Both the position numbers and the translations under genes were made by a program. A DNA stretch of 7,920 bases from Candidatus Nanopelagicales bacterium (GTDB lineage: Bacteria; Actinomycetota; Actinomycetes; S36-B12): contig JAURQC010000019.1 of assembly GCA_030836325.1 (NCBI GenBank), positions 1-7,920 of the forward strand, given 5' to 3'. This document shows, piece after piece, positions 1-6,688 of the stretch (position 1 is its first letter; the number at the start of each line of letters is the position of its first letter). A model generated the notes under the pieces. It saw only the letters and a program-made list of their open reading frames with translations. It did no database searches and had not been told where the DNA came from.

Positions 1-723
1 CTCAGCGACAAAGATGACATCGACATCACTGATGTAGTTCAACTCTCTACCACCGCACTTGCCCATCCCGATAACGGAAAGGCGGCAGGTAAATGCCGAC
101 TCCCCTACATCGCGTCGGGCAATAGCTAAGGCGGCTTCCAATGTGGCGTCGGCGAGGTCGCTCAACCAGGCGGCCACCGACTCCATGCCGGCAAGACCAC
201 TGAGATCGCGGCTGGCGATCCCTAACAACCACCGTCGGTAGGCGGTGCGTAGGCAGTCGGTGGCTGGCCGTTCACTTGTATCCGGGCCGGCCACCGGTTC
301 GGAAGAATCCGGGATGGCACCCACAGAAGCGAGCAATGTGCGTCGGGCCTGTGTTCCCGACGGAGCATCGGCCAGAGAATCGGCATCGGCCAAGATCTCC
401 AGACTCTCGGTATCTCGAATCAGGAAGTCGCCGAGGGCCTCCGATGCGCCGAGTACATCCAGCACCCGTCCACGAAATGTTTCGTCGGCGGCTAGCCCGG
501 CACGTTGGCGCGCATCGCACGACTCCACCAGCCGCAGGAACTGCCGGACCGCAAGATCAGGATCCGCTGCGGCTCCAAATTGCGCACCAAGGTCGGCAAG
601 AACGTCGTCGCTATCGAAGGGTTCGATACCTGCCAACGCGTCCAAGGCAAGCCGTGCCTTGGACGGTTCTGCGAACCCGATGCGCGCGAGATCCCCGAAC
701 AGGGAGCCTGGGCGATCACTCAC
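1..723 (-). CDS. glnE: Bifunctional glutamine synthetase adenylyltransferase/adenylyl-removase, N-terminal part (3' end outside window)
   Basis: GlnE attaches AMP to, and removes it from, a tyrosine of type I glutamine synthetase in the cytoplasm, matching its activity to nitrogen supply. Translating the minus strand from the GTG at 721-723 gives 241 open codons running off the left edge. Residues 1-200 resemble the actinobacterial GlnE N-terminus (SLFGDLARIGF, then ADPDLAVRQFLRLVE near 53-67). Residues 219-239 hold the nucleotidyltransferase signature GMGKCGGRELNY followed by SDVDV, with the acidic metal-binding pair D233/D235. In the family this first domain is the adenylyl-removing half; the second transferase domain would lie outside the window. 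Full proteins are about 950-1000 residues, so roughly a quarter is visible. The start is 31 nt after the glnA2 stop in the same orientation, so co-transcription is likely. I see no good Shine-Dalgarno, only a weak GAG inside the hairpin at 733-760. No frameshift is visible. Confidence 0.96.
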   Translation of the reverse strand, partial: MSDRPGSLFGDLARIGFAEPSKARLALDALAGIEPFDSDDVLADLGAQFGAAADPDLAVRQFLRLVESCDARQRAGLAADETFRGRVLDVLGASEALGDFLIRDTESLEILADADSLADAPSGTQARRTLLASVGAIPDSSEPVAGPDTSERPATDCLRTAYRRWLLGIASRDLSGLAGMESVAAWLSDLADATLEAALAIARRDVGESAFTCRLSVIGMGKCGGRELNYISDVDVIFVAE

Positions 724-732
724 GTTGCACGA

Positions 733-760
733 CTCTAGGCGGCTACTGGACCGCCTAGAG
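733..760 (-). promoter_or_regulatory. Perfect 10-bp hairpin between glnA2 and glnE
   Basis: The arms CTCTAGGCGG (733-742) and CCGCCTAGAG (751-760) are exact reverse complements around an 8-nt loop. The structure covers the glnA2 stop codon (755-757) and ends 9 nt before the glnE GTG. No T-run follows on the minus strand, so it does not look like a standard intrinsic terminator. It could protect the glnA2 3' end, act as a partial attenuator, or hide the weak glnE ribosome-binding region. The pairing is seen directly; the function is inference. Confidence 0.6.
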
Positions 761-2092
761 CAGAGGCAGGTAGCGGTCCAACTCCCATGCGGTCACCTGA
801 CGCCGATATTCGCCCCACTCGGCACGCTTATTACGCAAGAAGAAATCGAAGACGTGCTCACCGAGGGTTTCGGCGACCAATTCGGACTTCTCCATCGCCG
901 TAATCGCCTGATCAAGGGAGCCGGGAAGGGGATCCATACCCAGAGCTCGCCGCTCGGCGGCGGTCAGGCCCCAGACGTCGTCCTCCGAACCCGCGGGTAG
1001 CTCGTAGCCTTCGTCGATTCCCTTCAATCCGGCGGCCAACAGAACCGAGTAGGCGAGGTAGGGGTTCACACCACTGTCCATCGCCCGGTATTCGATGCGC
1101 GTGCTGTTGCCCTTCGAGGGCTTGTACATCGGCACTCGAATCAGCGCCGAACGGTTGTTGTGACCCCAGCAAATCCATGCCGGCGCTTCACCGCCGCCTG
1201 CCAGGCGCTTGTAGGAGTTGACCCACTGATTCGTTACCGCGGTGATCTCGGGCGCGTGAACGAGCAGCCCGGCGATGAAGGAGCGTGCGACCTTGGAAAG
1301 CTGGTAGTCGGCACCGGGTTCGTGGAAGGCATTGCGATCGCCTTCGAAGAGCGACAGGTGCGTGTGCATCCCGCTGCCGGGTTCGTCACGGAACGGCTTG
1401 GGCATGAAGGTGGCGTATAGCCCTTGCTCCATTGCTACTTCCTGCACGACCAACCGGAAGGTCATTAGGTTGTCGGCCGTGGTCAGGGCATCTGCGTAAC
1501 GAAGATCGATCTCCTGCTGACCGGGACCACCCTCGTGGTGACTGAACTCGACCGAGATACCCATGGCTTCGAGGGTGGTTATCGCGTGGCGACGGAAATC
1601 GTGCGCGACACCGTGGGGAGCATTGTCGAAGTATCCGTAGCGATCAACCGGCTCCGGAACTCCGCCGTGCTCTTGACGCCCTTTCAGCAGGTAGAACTCA
1701 ACCTCGGGATGAGTGTAAAAGCTGAAGCCTTGATCCGCGGCCTTCATGAGGGTCCGTTTCAAGACGTAACGCGGATCCGCGTAGGACGGTGAACCGTCCG
1801 GCATCAAGATGTCGCAGAACAGGCGGGCAACTCCATGCGCTTCCCCACGCCAAGGCAGGATCGCGAACGTACTGGGGTCGGGCTTGGCGAGCATGTCCGA
1901 CTCGTGGACACGAGCGAATCCCTCGATCGCCGATCCGTCGAAGCCGATCCCTTCTTCGAATGCGCCTTCAAGTTCTGCTGGCGCAATGGACACCGACTTC
2001 AAGGTGCCCAGTACGTCGGTGAACCAAAGGCGCACAAATCTGATGTCGCGCTCTTCGATCGTGCGTAGGACGAACTCCGCCTGCTTCTCCAC
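755..2092 (-). CDS. glnA2: Type I-alpha glutamine synthetase (GlnA2-like)
   Basis: This enzyme makes L-glutamine from glutamate, ammonium and ATP in the cytoplasm, as a dodecamer in this family. The 445-residue length fits the GSI-alpha class, which lacks the 25-residue insertion of GSI-beta. Visible motifs are FDGSAIEGF (51-59), metal ligands in PEVEF (E130, E132), HHEGGPGQQEID (E187, E194), KPFRDEPGSGMHTH (H243 region), NQWVNSYKRL (288-297), R314, and RIEYR (E334). R61 in EGFARVHESDM matches the position of the feedback-inhibition arginine of Bacillus GSI-alpha. The GTG start gives MEKQAEFVLRTIEERD, the usual actinobacterial GlnA2 beginning. No Shine-Dalgarno precedes it, so a short leader or leaderless message is possible. 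It lies just upstream of glnE and is divergent from nadE, which consumes glutamine. Y363 (GYELP) sits where GSI-beta carries its adenylylated tyrosine; whether GlnE modifies this paralogue is unknown. Confidence 0.97.
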   Translation of the reverse strand: MEKQAEFVLRTIEERDIRFVRLWFTDVLGTLKSVSIAPAELEGAFEEGIGFDGSAIEGFARVHESDMLAKPDPSTFAILPWRGEAHGVARLFCDILMPDGSPSYADPRYVLKRTLMKAADQGFSFYTHPEVEFYLLKGRQEHGGVPEPVDRYGYFDNAPHGVAHDFRRHAITTLEAMGISVEFSHHEGGPGQQEIDLRYADALTTADNLMTFRLVVQEVAMEQGLYATFMPKPFRDEPGSGMHTHLSLFEGDRNAFHEPGADYQLSKVARSFIAGLLVHAPEITAVTNQWVNSYKRLAGGGEAPAWICWGHNNRSALIRVPMYKPSKGNSTRIEYRAMDSGVNPYLAYSVLLAAGLKGIDEGYELPAGSEDDVWGLTAAERRALGMDPLPGSLDQAITAMEKSELVAETLGEHVFDFFLRNKRAEWGEYRRQVTAWELDRYLPLL

Positions 2093-2113
2093 GGGTCAAT
2101 AGTGTGCCGTGTC

Positions 2114-2142
2114 GTGTTACGCGGACGTTACGGACTCCCCAA
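2114..2142 (-). promoter_or_regulatory. Candidate glnA2 promoter
   Basis: On the minus strand, TTGGGG (complement of 2137-2142) and TAACAC (complement of 2114-2119) are separated by exactly 17 nt. Each matches only 3 of 6 bases of the sigma-70/SigA consensus, so the support is mainly spacing and position. Transcription would start near 2107, about 15 nt before the GTG. A competing possibility is a CACTAT box ending 6 nt before the GTG, which would give a leaderless glnA2 message. Confidence 0.3.
2116..2131 (-). promoter_or_regulatory. GlnR-box-like double half-site between glnA2 and nadE
   Basis: On the glnA2 strand this reads GTAAC, six bases, GTAAC. The recalled actinobacterial GlnR consensus is gTnAC-n6-GaAAC, so the first half-site fits fully and the second fits 4 of 5 bases. 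The six-base gap is exact. It overlaps the candidate -10 and spacer of glnA2 and lies 30-45 bp before the nadE start, so one bound regulator could affect both genes. I see only two half-sites, whereas strong GlnR targets often have four. Binding is inference. Confidence 0.4.
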
Positions 2143-2148
2143 GGTCGG

Positions 2149-2154
2149 TACTCT
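2149..2154 (+). promoter_or_regulatory. Candidate -10 box for a leaderless nadE transcript
   Basis: TACTCT matches the actinobacterial TANNNT -10 pattern and ends exactly 6 nt before the nadE GTG at 2161. That spacing is typical of transcripts beginning at the first base of the start codon. No Shine-Dalgarno lies in the preceding 15 nt, which fits the idea. I see no convincing -35. Confidence 0.4.
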
Positions 2155-2160
2155 CCCCAC

Positions 2161-3903
2161 GTGACCGCTCTGCGCGTGGCCCTGGGCCAGCTCAACCCCT
2201 CGGTGGGAGACCTCGAGGGCAACGCCCGACTCATTCGTGCGGCCGCGGAGCAGGCCAGTCACGCAGGAGCGGGCCTGCTAGTCCTTCCTGAAATGGTCCT
2301 GACCGGCTATCCCGTCGAGGATTTGTCCCTTCGCCCGTCCTTCCAGCAAGCCTCGCGCCGAGCGATGGCCGATCTCGCGACCAACATCAAGAACGACGGC
2401 AACGGTGATCTCGTCTGCCTGATCGGCTACCTCGATCACAGCGACGAGACGAAGGCCAGCGTGGGCCGTCCCCGTGGTGGTCCGGTTAACTCAGCTGCCC
2501 TGGTGCATGGGGGTCAGATCCTCGCTCGCTACGACAAGCACTTCCTGCCTAATTACGGGGTCTTCGACGAAGCGCGCTACTTCGTTCCTGGAAGTGAGCC
2601 GCTGATCTTCGACATTAACGGCACGCGGGTTTGCGTGGCGATCTGCGAGGACCTCTGGCGCGACGGTGGCCCCGTGCAATGGGCACGGAATGCCAATGCC
2701 GATCTTCTCGCTGTGTTGAATGCATCGCCCTACGAGCGCATGAAGGACGATGTGCGCCTCCAATTGTGCATCGACCAGGCACATGCCAGCGGTGCGACCA
2801 TCGCCTACGCGAACATGACCGGCGGTCAGGACGAACTGGTCTTCGATGGCGACTCCCTCGTCGTCGATTCCACCGGTCGTCTCGTGGAACGTGCCTGTCA
2901 ATTCGGAACTGAGGTCGTTTTCGCGGACGTGGAGCCCCGCTCAAAGGGTGGGTCCAACAGGGCCGACGTTCTCGAGGTCCAACGGACTCCAAATCCCAGC
3001 ACACCCGTGTCTCCACTCCCCCAACTCGTCTCCCCTCGATTGGATAACCACGACGAGGTGTACGCCGCTTTGCGCATGGGGTTAGCCGATTATGTCGAGA
3101 AGAACGGATTCACCAGTGTCCTCCTGGGTCTCAGTGGAGGGATCGACTCAGCATTCGTCGGCGCACTTGCTGTCGATGCTCTCGGCCCCGAGCGGGTCTT
3201 CGGGATCGCCATGCCCAGCCGCTACTCCTCGGGCCATTCGGTGGAGGACGCTCACGAACTTGCCGAGCGCACCGGTCTGTCCATCAGAGATGTGCCCATC
3301 GGCCCGATGTTCGACGCGTTCCAAGCAAGCTTGAATCTGACCGGCCTTGCCGAGGAGAACCTGCAAGCTCGGATCCGAGGCATGATCTTGATGAGTGTCT
3401 CCAACGCCGAGGGACACCTGGTGCTCGCTACAGGGAACAAAAGCGAGTTGTCGGTCGGTTATTCGACCATCTACGGCGATGCCGTCGGAGGGTTTGCTCC
3501 GATTAAGGACGTACCCAAGAGTCTCGTGTGGGATCTCGCTCGATGGCGAAACAAGCAGTCCGAGGCTCGCGGGGACATTGCACCTATTCCGCCTCGTTCG
3601 ATCGTCAAAGAGCCGTCGGCCGAACTTCGTCCTGACCAAAAGGACACTGATTCACTCCCCGACTACGCCGAACTCGACGCCTTGCTCGAGGCATACGTGG
3701 ACGAGGACACCGGAGCGAGCGAACTCGTCAAGGCCGGTTTCGAGACATCGCTTGTCGAACGGGTCCTGCGGATGACCGATGGCGCCGAATACAAGCGCCG
3801 CCAGTACCCGCCCGGCACGAAGATCGGAGCCCGCGCCTTCGGACGGGACCGTCGCCTGCCCATCACCAACCGGTGGCGTGAGCGAGTAGAAGGTGACGGT
3901 TAG
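2161..3903 (+). CDS. nadE: Glutamine-dependent NAD+ synthetase
   Basis: NadE performs the last step of NAD+ synthesis: nicotinate adenine dinucleotide is adenylated with ATP and amidated with ammonia from glutamine. The 580-residue protein has two domains. The N-terminal nitrilase-type glutaminase (about 1-260) carries the triad E44 (LPEMVLTGYP), K126 (YDKHFLPNYG) and C162 (VAICEDLW). The C-terminal synthetase (about 295-575) carries the PP-loop SGGIDS (325-330), ATGNKSELSVGYSTIYGD (423-440) and the late YKRRQYPPG (544-552). The length suits the common two-domain form, shorter than the roughly 680-residue mycobacterial enzyme. The frame is open back to 2104, but I chose the GTG at 2161 because MTALRVALGQLNPSVGD is the family's normal N-terminus and a -10 box sits just before it. 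It is divergent from glnA2, a source of its glutamine substrate. Its stop overlaps that of the convergent exporter gene. Confidence 0.97.
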   Translation: MTALRVALGQLNPSVGDLEGNARLIRAAAEQASHAGAGLLVLPEMVLTGYPVEDLSLRPSFQQASRRAMADLATNIKNDGNGDLVCLIGYLDHSDETKASVGRPRGGPVNSAALVHGGQILARYDKHFLPNYGVFDEARYFVPGSEPLIFDINGTRVCVAICEDLWRDGGPVQWARNANADLLAVLNASPYERMKDDVRLQLCIDQAHASGATIAYANMTGGQDELVFDGDSLVVDSTGRLVERACQFGTEVVFADVEPRSKGGSNRADVLEVQRTPNPSTPVSPLPQLVSPRLDNHDEVYAALRMGLADYVEKNGFTSVLLGLSGGIDSAFVGALAVDALGPERVFGIAMPSRYSSGHSVEDAHELAERTGLSIRDVPIGPMFDAFQASLNLTGLAEENLQARIRGMILMSVSNAEGHLVLATGNKSELSVGYSTIYGDAVGGFAPIKDVPKSLVWDLARWRNKQSEARGDIAPIPPRSIVKEPSAELRPDQKDTDSLPDYAELDALLEAYVDEDTGASELVKAGFETSLVERVLRMTDGAEYKRRQYPPGTKIGARAFGRDRRLPITNRWRERVEGDG

Positions 3904-5672
3904 TTAGACCGCTCTCCTGATTCGAGTTCCTCGGAAAGTTCTTGCGCGTAGTGCTCGACCTGATCTTCGATCCGTTCGTCGATGGGGCTTGTCGGCTCAT
4001 CCTGCGGTGCGGCGGCATCGTGCAGCGCACCCTTCGTGGGAACCGTGATGTGCGGGAGTCCGAACCCGACTATGAGCGCAGCGATTATGACGATAACTGC
4101 GGAGATGATTGAGGTCACGTGACTGGCTGCCAGGAAGTCGGCGAAAGCAGCGTCCCTCAACTGATCAAGGAGCACGGTGGGAGCGCCAGATTCCGCAGCC
4201 GTATTCAATACCCCTTGAGTGGCGATGATCGACTCGCTGGCTGCAGCGAACGCATTATCGGGCAAGGATTGGGTGGCCCCTTCCGGTAAGTCATCAACGC
4301 TCGCCACAAGATTAGCTGCGTACTGCGTGGCCAAAACCGTGCCGACGATGGCCACTCCGAGGGCTCCACCCACCTGGCGCACCGTGTTCTGTACGGCTGA
4401 GCCCGCACCCGCACGGGCCAATGGCAGAACGTTCTGCATGACCGTCGACGCTGGGGCGGTGACATTGCCCATGCCGAGACCGAAAAGGAAGAAGATTCCC
4501 AGCAGCAACCAGATAGGAGTATCGATCTCTATGAAGATCAGTGATGTCAAAGCAATCGCCACAATGATTAATCCACCGGTCATCACACGGCGGTAGCCGA
4601 AACGAGCAACCGTTGTTGCGCTTCTAGGTGCTGCCAGCAACTGTCCAACCGCAAAGGGTACGAAGCACAAACCGGCTACGAGGGTGTCGTAGCCCCGCAG
4701 GATCTGCAAATAGAACGGCAAGCTAAAGGTGATCCCCGAGAGGGCGAAGAACGCCAACGACACGGCAGCGATGCTGACGGCGTACCCGCGATTGCGGAAC
4801 AGACCTACATCGAAACTCGGGTTATCGCTTCGGGATTCCAAGAACAAGAACAACGCGATGACCACGATTCCGGCGAACATGGGGCCCAGGACCATGGGAT
4901 CCACCCAGGTCCGAGTCTCGGACGCGTGGATGATGCCGTAGACAAGCAAGACCAACCCGGTGATCGAAAGAACCAAGCCGAGAACGTCCAACTTGCGGCT
5001 GTCGGGATTACGCGTCTCAGGGACAACACGCAAAATCGCGAGCAACCCGACGATCACAATCGGCACATTGATCAAGAACACCGAACCCCAAGCATTTCCA
5101 GTCAATGGCTCGAACCACTGCGGGTTCTGTAACAGGGCACCGCCGAGAACCGGACCTAGAGCCACCGCTGCGCCCACAGCACCAGCCCACAAGCCGATGG
5201 CTTTGCCGCGTTCATGCGGCGGGAAGACCACCGTGATGATGGCAAGAGTGGTGGGGAGAACGGCAGCCCCACCGATGCCCATCACCGCTCGGAACCCGAT
5301 CAACATCTCAGGAGAGAGAGCGAACGCACATGCAGCGGACGAGCTCCCGAACACCACCAGCCCGAGCACCAGGATCCGCTTACGCCCATAGCGGTCCCCG
5401 AGGACACCCCAGGTGAACAACAGGGCCGCGAACACCAATATGTAGGAGTCGACTGCCCACACCAATTCACCTTGCGACGCCTCGAGATCACGCTGGATAG
5501 TCGGCAGGGCAATATTCAGGATCGTGTTGTCGAGAACGACGACGAGCAAACTGACCACCAGCACACCCAGGATCGCCCAACGCCGCGGGTGCCCCTCCCC
5601 CGAAGTTGCCCAAGTATCGGCTTTCTTCTCTTCGTGTGAAGGTTGCTTAGCGCCATGGTGCGCCGACTCCAT
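3900..5672 (-). CDS. MFS exporter, DHA2 (14-TM, EmrB/QacA-like) family
   Basis: This is a predicted proton-driven efflux protein of the cytoplasmic membrane, 590 residues; the substrate is unknown. Fourteen hydrophobic segments are visible, at roughly 33-55, 70-88, 100-118, 122-145, 158-180, 197-215, 229-249, 260-278, 298-318, 330-347, 365-382, 386-405, 431-450 and 517-538. Family motifs include LDNTILNIALP (47-57, DHA2 motif D1), GVLGDRYGRKR (89-99, motif A) and GPVLGG (173-178, antiporter motif C). A polar loop of about 65 residues (452-516) precedes the last helix, as in many DHA2 proteins, and the tail after about 545 is acidic and presumably cytoplasmic. The ATG start is supported by GGAGG four bases upstream. 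No TetR or MarR regulator gene adjoins it, which is unusual for this family, and it stands between nadE and panB. Drug export is the default family guess; export of a metabolite is equally untested. Confidence 0.93.
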   Translation of the reverse strand: MESAHHGAKQPSHEEKKADTWATSGEGHPRRWAILGVLVVSLLVVVLDNTILNIALPTIQRDLEASQGELVWAVDSYILVFAALLFTWGVLGDRYGRKRILVLGLVVFGSSSAACAFALSPEMLIGFRAVMGIGGAAVLPTTLAIITVVFPPHERGKAIGLWAGAVGAAVALGPVLGGALLQNPQWFEPLTGNAWGSVFLINVPIVIVGLLAILRVVPETRNPDSRKLDVLGLVLSITGLVLLVYGIIHASETRTWVDPMVLGPMFAGIVVIALFLFLESRSDNPSFDVGLFRNRGYAVSIAAVSLAFFALSGITFSLPFYLQILRGYDTLVAGLCFVPFAVGQLLAAPRSATTVARFGYRRVMTGGLIIVAIALTSLIFIEIDTPIWLLLGIFFLFGLGMGNVTAPASTVMQNVLPLARAGAGSAVQNTVRQVGGALGVAIVGTVLATQYAANLVASVDDLPEGATQSLPDNAFAAASESIIATQGVLNTAAESGAPTVLLDQLRDAAFADFLAASHVTSIISAVIVIIAALIVGFGLPHITVPTKGALHDAAAPQDEPTSPIDERIEDQVEHYAQELSEELESGERSN

Positions 5673-5675
5673 TGA

Positions 5676-5681
5676 TCCTCC
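5676..5681 (-). promoter_or_regulatory. Shine-Dalgarno of the MFS exporter gene
   Basis: On the minus strand GGAGGA lies 3 nt before the ATG at 5670-5672, a slightly short but strong site. It fixes the start against the open frame that continues upstream in other phases. Confidence 0.75.
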
Positions 5682-5737
5682 GTGCGGGCCAGGTGGGCGC
5701 CGCTATCTGGGGGTCCACGATGAACTCCACCACTGTA

Positions 5738-5747
5738 GACCCGGGTC
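5738..5747. promoter_or_regulatory. Palindrome in the divergent MFS/panB control region
   Basis: GACCCGGGTC is a perfect 10-bp palindrome. Allowing one bulged base, the symmetry extends outward to TAG and CTA. It lies 65 bp before the exporter start and about 83 bp before panB, in a 157-bp region that must hold promoters for both. It could be a dimeric repressor operator, but a GC-rich 10-mer palindrome can also arise by chance. No confident -35/-10 pair is visible for either gene. Confidence 0.3.
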
Positions 5748-5817
5748 CTAGTAGGCAGCCCCGCTAATTCGTGGCATGCTTTACGTGTCCGGGGACTCCG
5801 CACGGGAGCCTCGAGAT

Positions 5818-5822
5818 GGGAG
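5818..5822 (+). promoter_or_regulatory. Shine-Dalgarno that sets the panB start
   Basis: GGGAG lies 7 nt before the ATG at 5830, the best spacing in this region. It favours that start over the in-frame ATG at 5776, which would add 18 residues unlike any PanB N-terminus. Confidence 0.75.
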
Positions 5823-5829
5823 TTCAGAC

Positions 5830-6645
5830 ATGTCTACCCATGCGCCCCTACGCCGCATCACCATGCGGGATCTGCAACGCAAGACCGACGAAGGTCACAC
5901 GTGGTCAATGGTGACCGCGTACGACTCCTTGACTGCCGGCATCATTGAACAAGCCGGTGTTCCCGCCCTACTCGTCGGCGACTCAGCAGCGATGGTCGTC
6001 CACGGGCACGACTCCACTATCCCGATCACGGTTGACGACCTACTTCCGATGGTTGCTGCCGTCGTTCGCGGGACATCGCAAGCACTGGTCGTGGCCGACC
6101 TACCCTTCGGCTCGTACCAAGAGGGTCCTGGGCAGGCATTGGCGACAGCCGCCCGCTTCATGAAGGAAGCGGGTGCGCATGCAGTGAAACTCGAGGGCGG
6201 ACAAAGCGTCCTTCCTCAGATAGAGGCTCTTGCAGCGGCCGGGGTGCCCGTGATTGGTCACCTCGGCCTCACTCCGCAGTCGGTGAACCTGCTCGGTGGG
6301 TACCGAGTTCAGGGTCGTGGCGAGAGCGGGCAACGGCTCCTCCATGACGCCAAAGCCCTCGAGTCCGCCGGCGCAGCCGCGGTGGTCCTGGAGGTCGTAC
6401 CGTCGGACCTGGCAGCACAGGTCTCAGAAGTGTTGACGATCCCGACTATCGGCATCGGAGCCGGGCCGGCAACGGACGCGCAAGTCATCGTGTGGCAGGA
6501 CCTACTCGGCCTAACGCCCGATCCGGCTCCGCGATTTGTCCGTCGATACGCCAACCTACGCCAGATCATGTCCGATGCGATCTCCGCATGGGTCGACGAT
6601 GTCGAGACTCGCGCCTACCCGGCTGACGAGCACACGTACTCCTAG
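5830..6645 (+). CDS. panB: 3-methyl-2-oxobutanoate hydroxymethyltransferase (ketopantoate hydroxymethyltransferase)
   Basis: PanB transfers a hydroxymethyl group from 5,10-methylenetetrahydrofolate to 2-oxoisovalerate to give ketopantoate, the first committed step toward pantothenate and CoA. It is a cytoplasmic TIM-barrel enzyme. The 271 residues match the usual 260-285. Motifs in order are ITMRDLQ (10-16), VTAYDSLTA (28-36), VGDSA (49-53, metal ligand D51), VADLPFGSY (88-96, D90), VKLEGG (119-124, K120 and E122), GHLGLTPQSVNLLGGYRVQGR (143-163, with an expected family HLGLTPQ core), the catalytic-type E188 in VLEVVP, and TIGIGAG (206-212). These correspond to E. coli D45, D84, K112, E114 and E181. 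It is divergent from the MFS gene and convergent with npdG. Neither panC nor panD is adjacent. The frame is intact with all key residues present. Confidence 0.97.
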   Translation: MSTHAPLRRITMRDLQRKTDEGHTWSMVTAYDSLTAGIIEQAGVPALLVGDSAAMVVHGHDSTIPITVDDLLPMVAAVVRGTSQALVVADLPFGSYQEGPGQALATAARFMKEAGAHAVKLEGGQSVLPQIEALAAAGVPVIGHLGLTPQSVNLLGGYRVQGRGESGQRLLHDAKALESAGAAAVVLEVVPSDLAAQVSEVLTIPTIGIGAGPATDAQVIVWQDLLGLTPDPAPRFVRRYANLRQIMSDAISAWVDDVETRAYPADEHTYS

Positions 6646-6657
6646 ACGACTGACGGT

Positions 6658-6673
6658 AGGCGCCAACGCGCCT
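6658..6673. terminator. Terminator-like hairpin between convergent panB and npdG
   Basis: AGGCGC and GCGCCT pair perfectly around the loop CAAC, giving a 6-bp GC-rich stem in the 43-bp gap. On the plus strand only a weak CTTT occurs 15 nt later, and the minus side has no T-run. It is a plausible bidirectional stop for both genes but weak by intrinsic-terminator rules. A second inverted repeat, ACGTCT/AGACGT (6683-6696), covers the npdG stop codon and may contribute. Confidence 0.4.
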
Positions 6674-6688
6674 TCCGCTCGTACGTCT

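Noticed and set aside
245..1000. Plus-strand 251-residue open frame
   Set aside because: It runs antisense across glnE and into glnA2, both with clear family motifs on the minus strand; its Arg/Ser-rich composition is typical of a shadow frame in GC-rich DNA.
2104..2160. 19-residue N-terminal extension of NadE
   Set aside because: It overlaps the candidate glnA2 promoter and the nadE -10 box, has no Shine-Dalgarno, and the NadE family begins at the ALRVALGQLNP stretch.
2491..2901. Minus-strand frames within nadE (also 3148-3639)
   Set aside because: They lie wholly inside nadE, whose catalytic residues are all in frame on the plus strand; no independent coding evidence.
4960..5391. Plus-strand frames of about 140 residues opposite the exporter gene (also 5214-5639 and 4219-4596)
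   Set aside because: They are antisense shadows of a well-supported 14-TM transporter and have no start signals or recognisable domains.
5793..5810. Short bulged hairpin in the panB leader (CTCC/GGAG with outer GG/CC)
   Set aside because: Only six pairs with a bulged A, in GC-rich sequence; too weak to call as a regulatory element or riboswitch.
5776..5829. 18-residue N-terminal extension of PanB
   Set aside because: The ATG at 5830 has GGGAG at ideal spacing and gives the usual PanB N-terminus.
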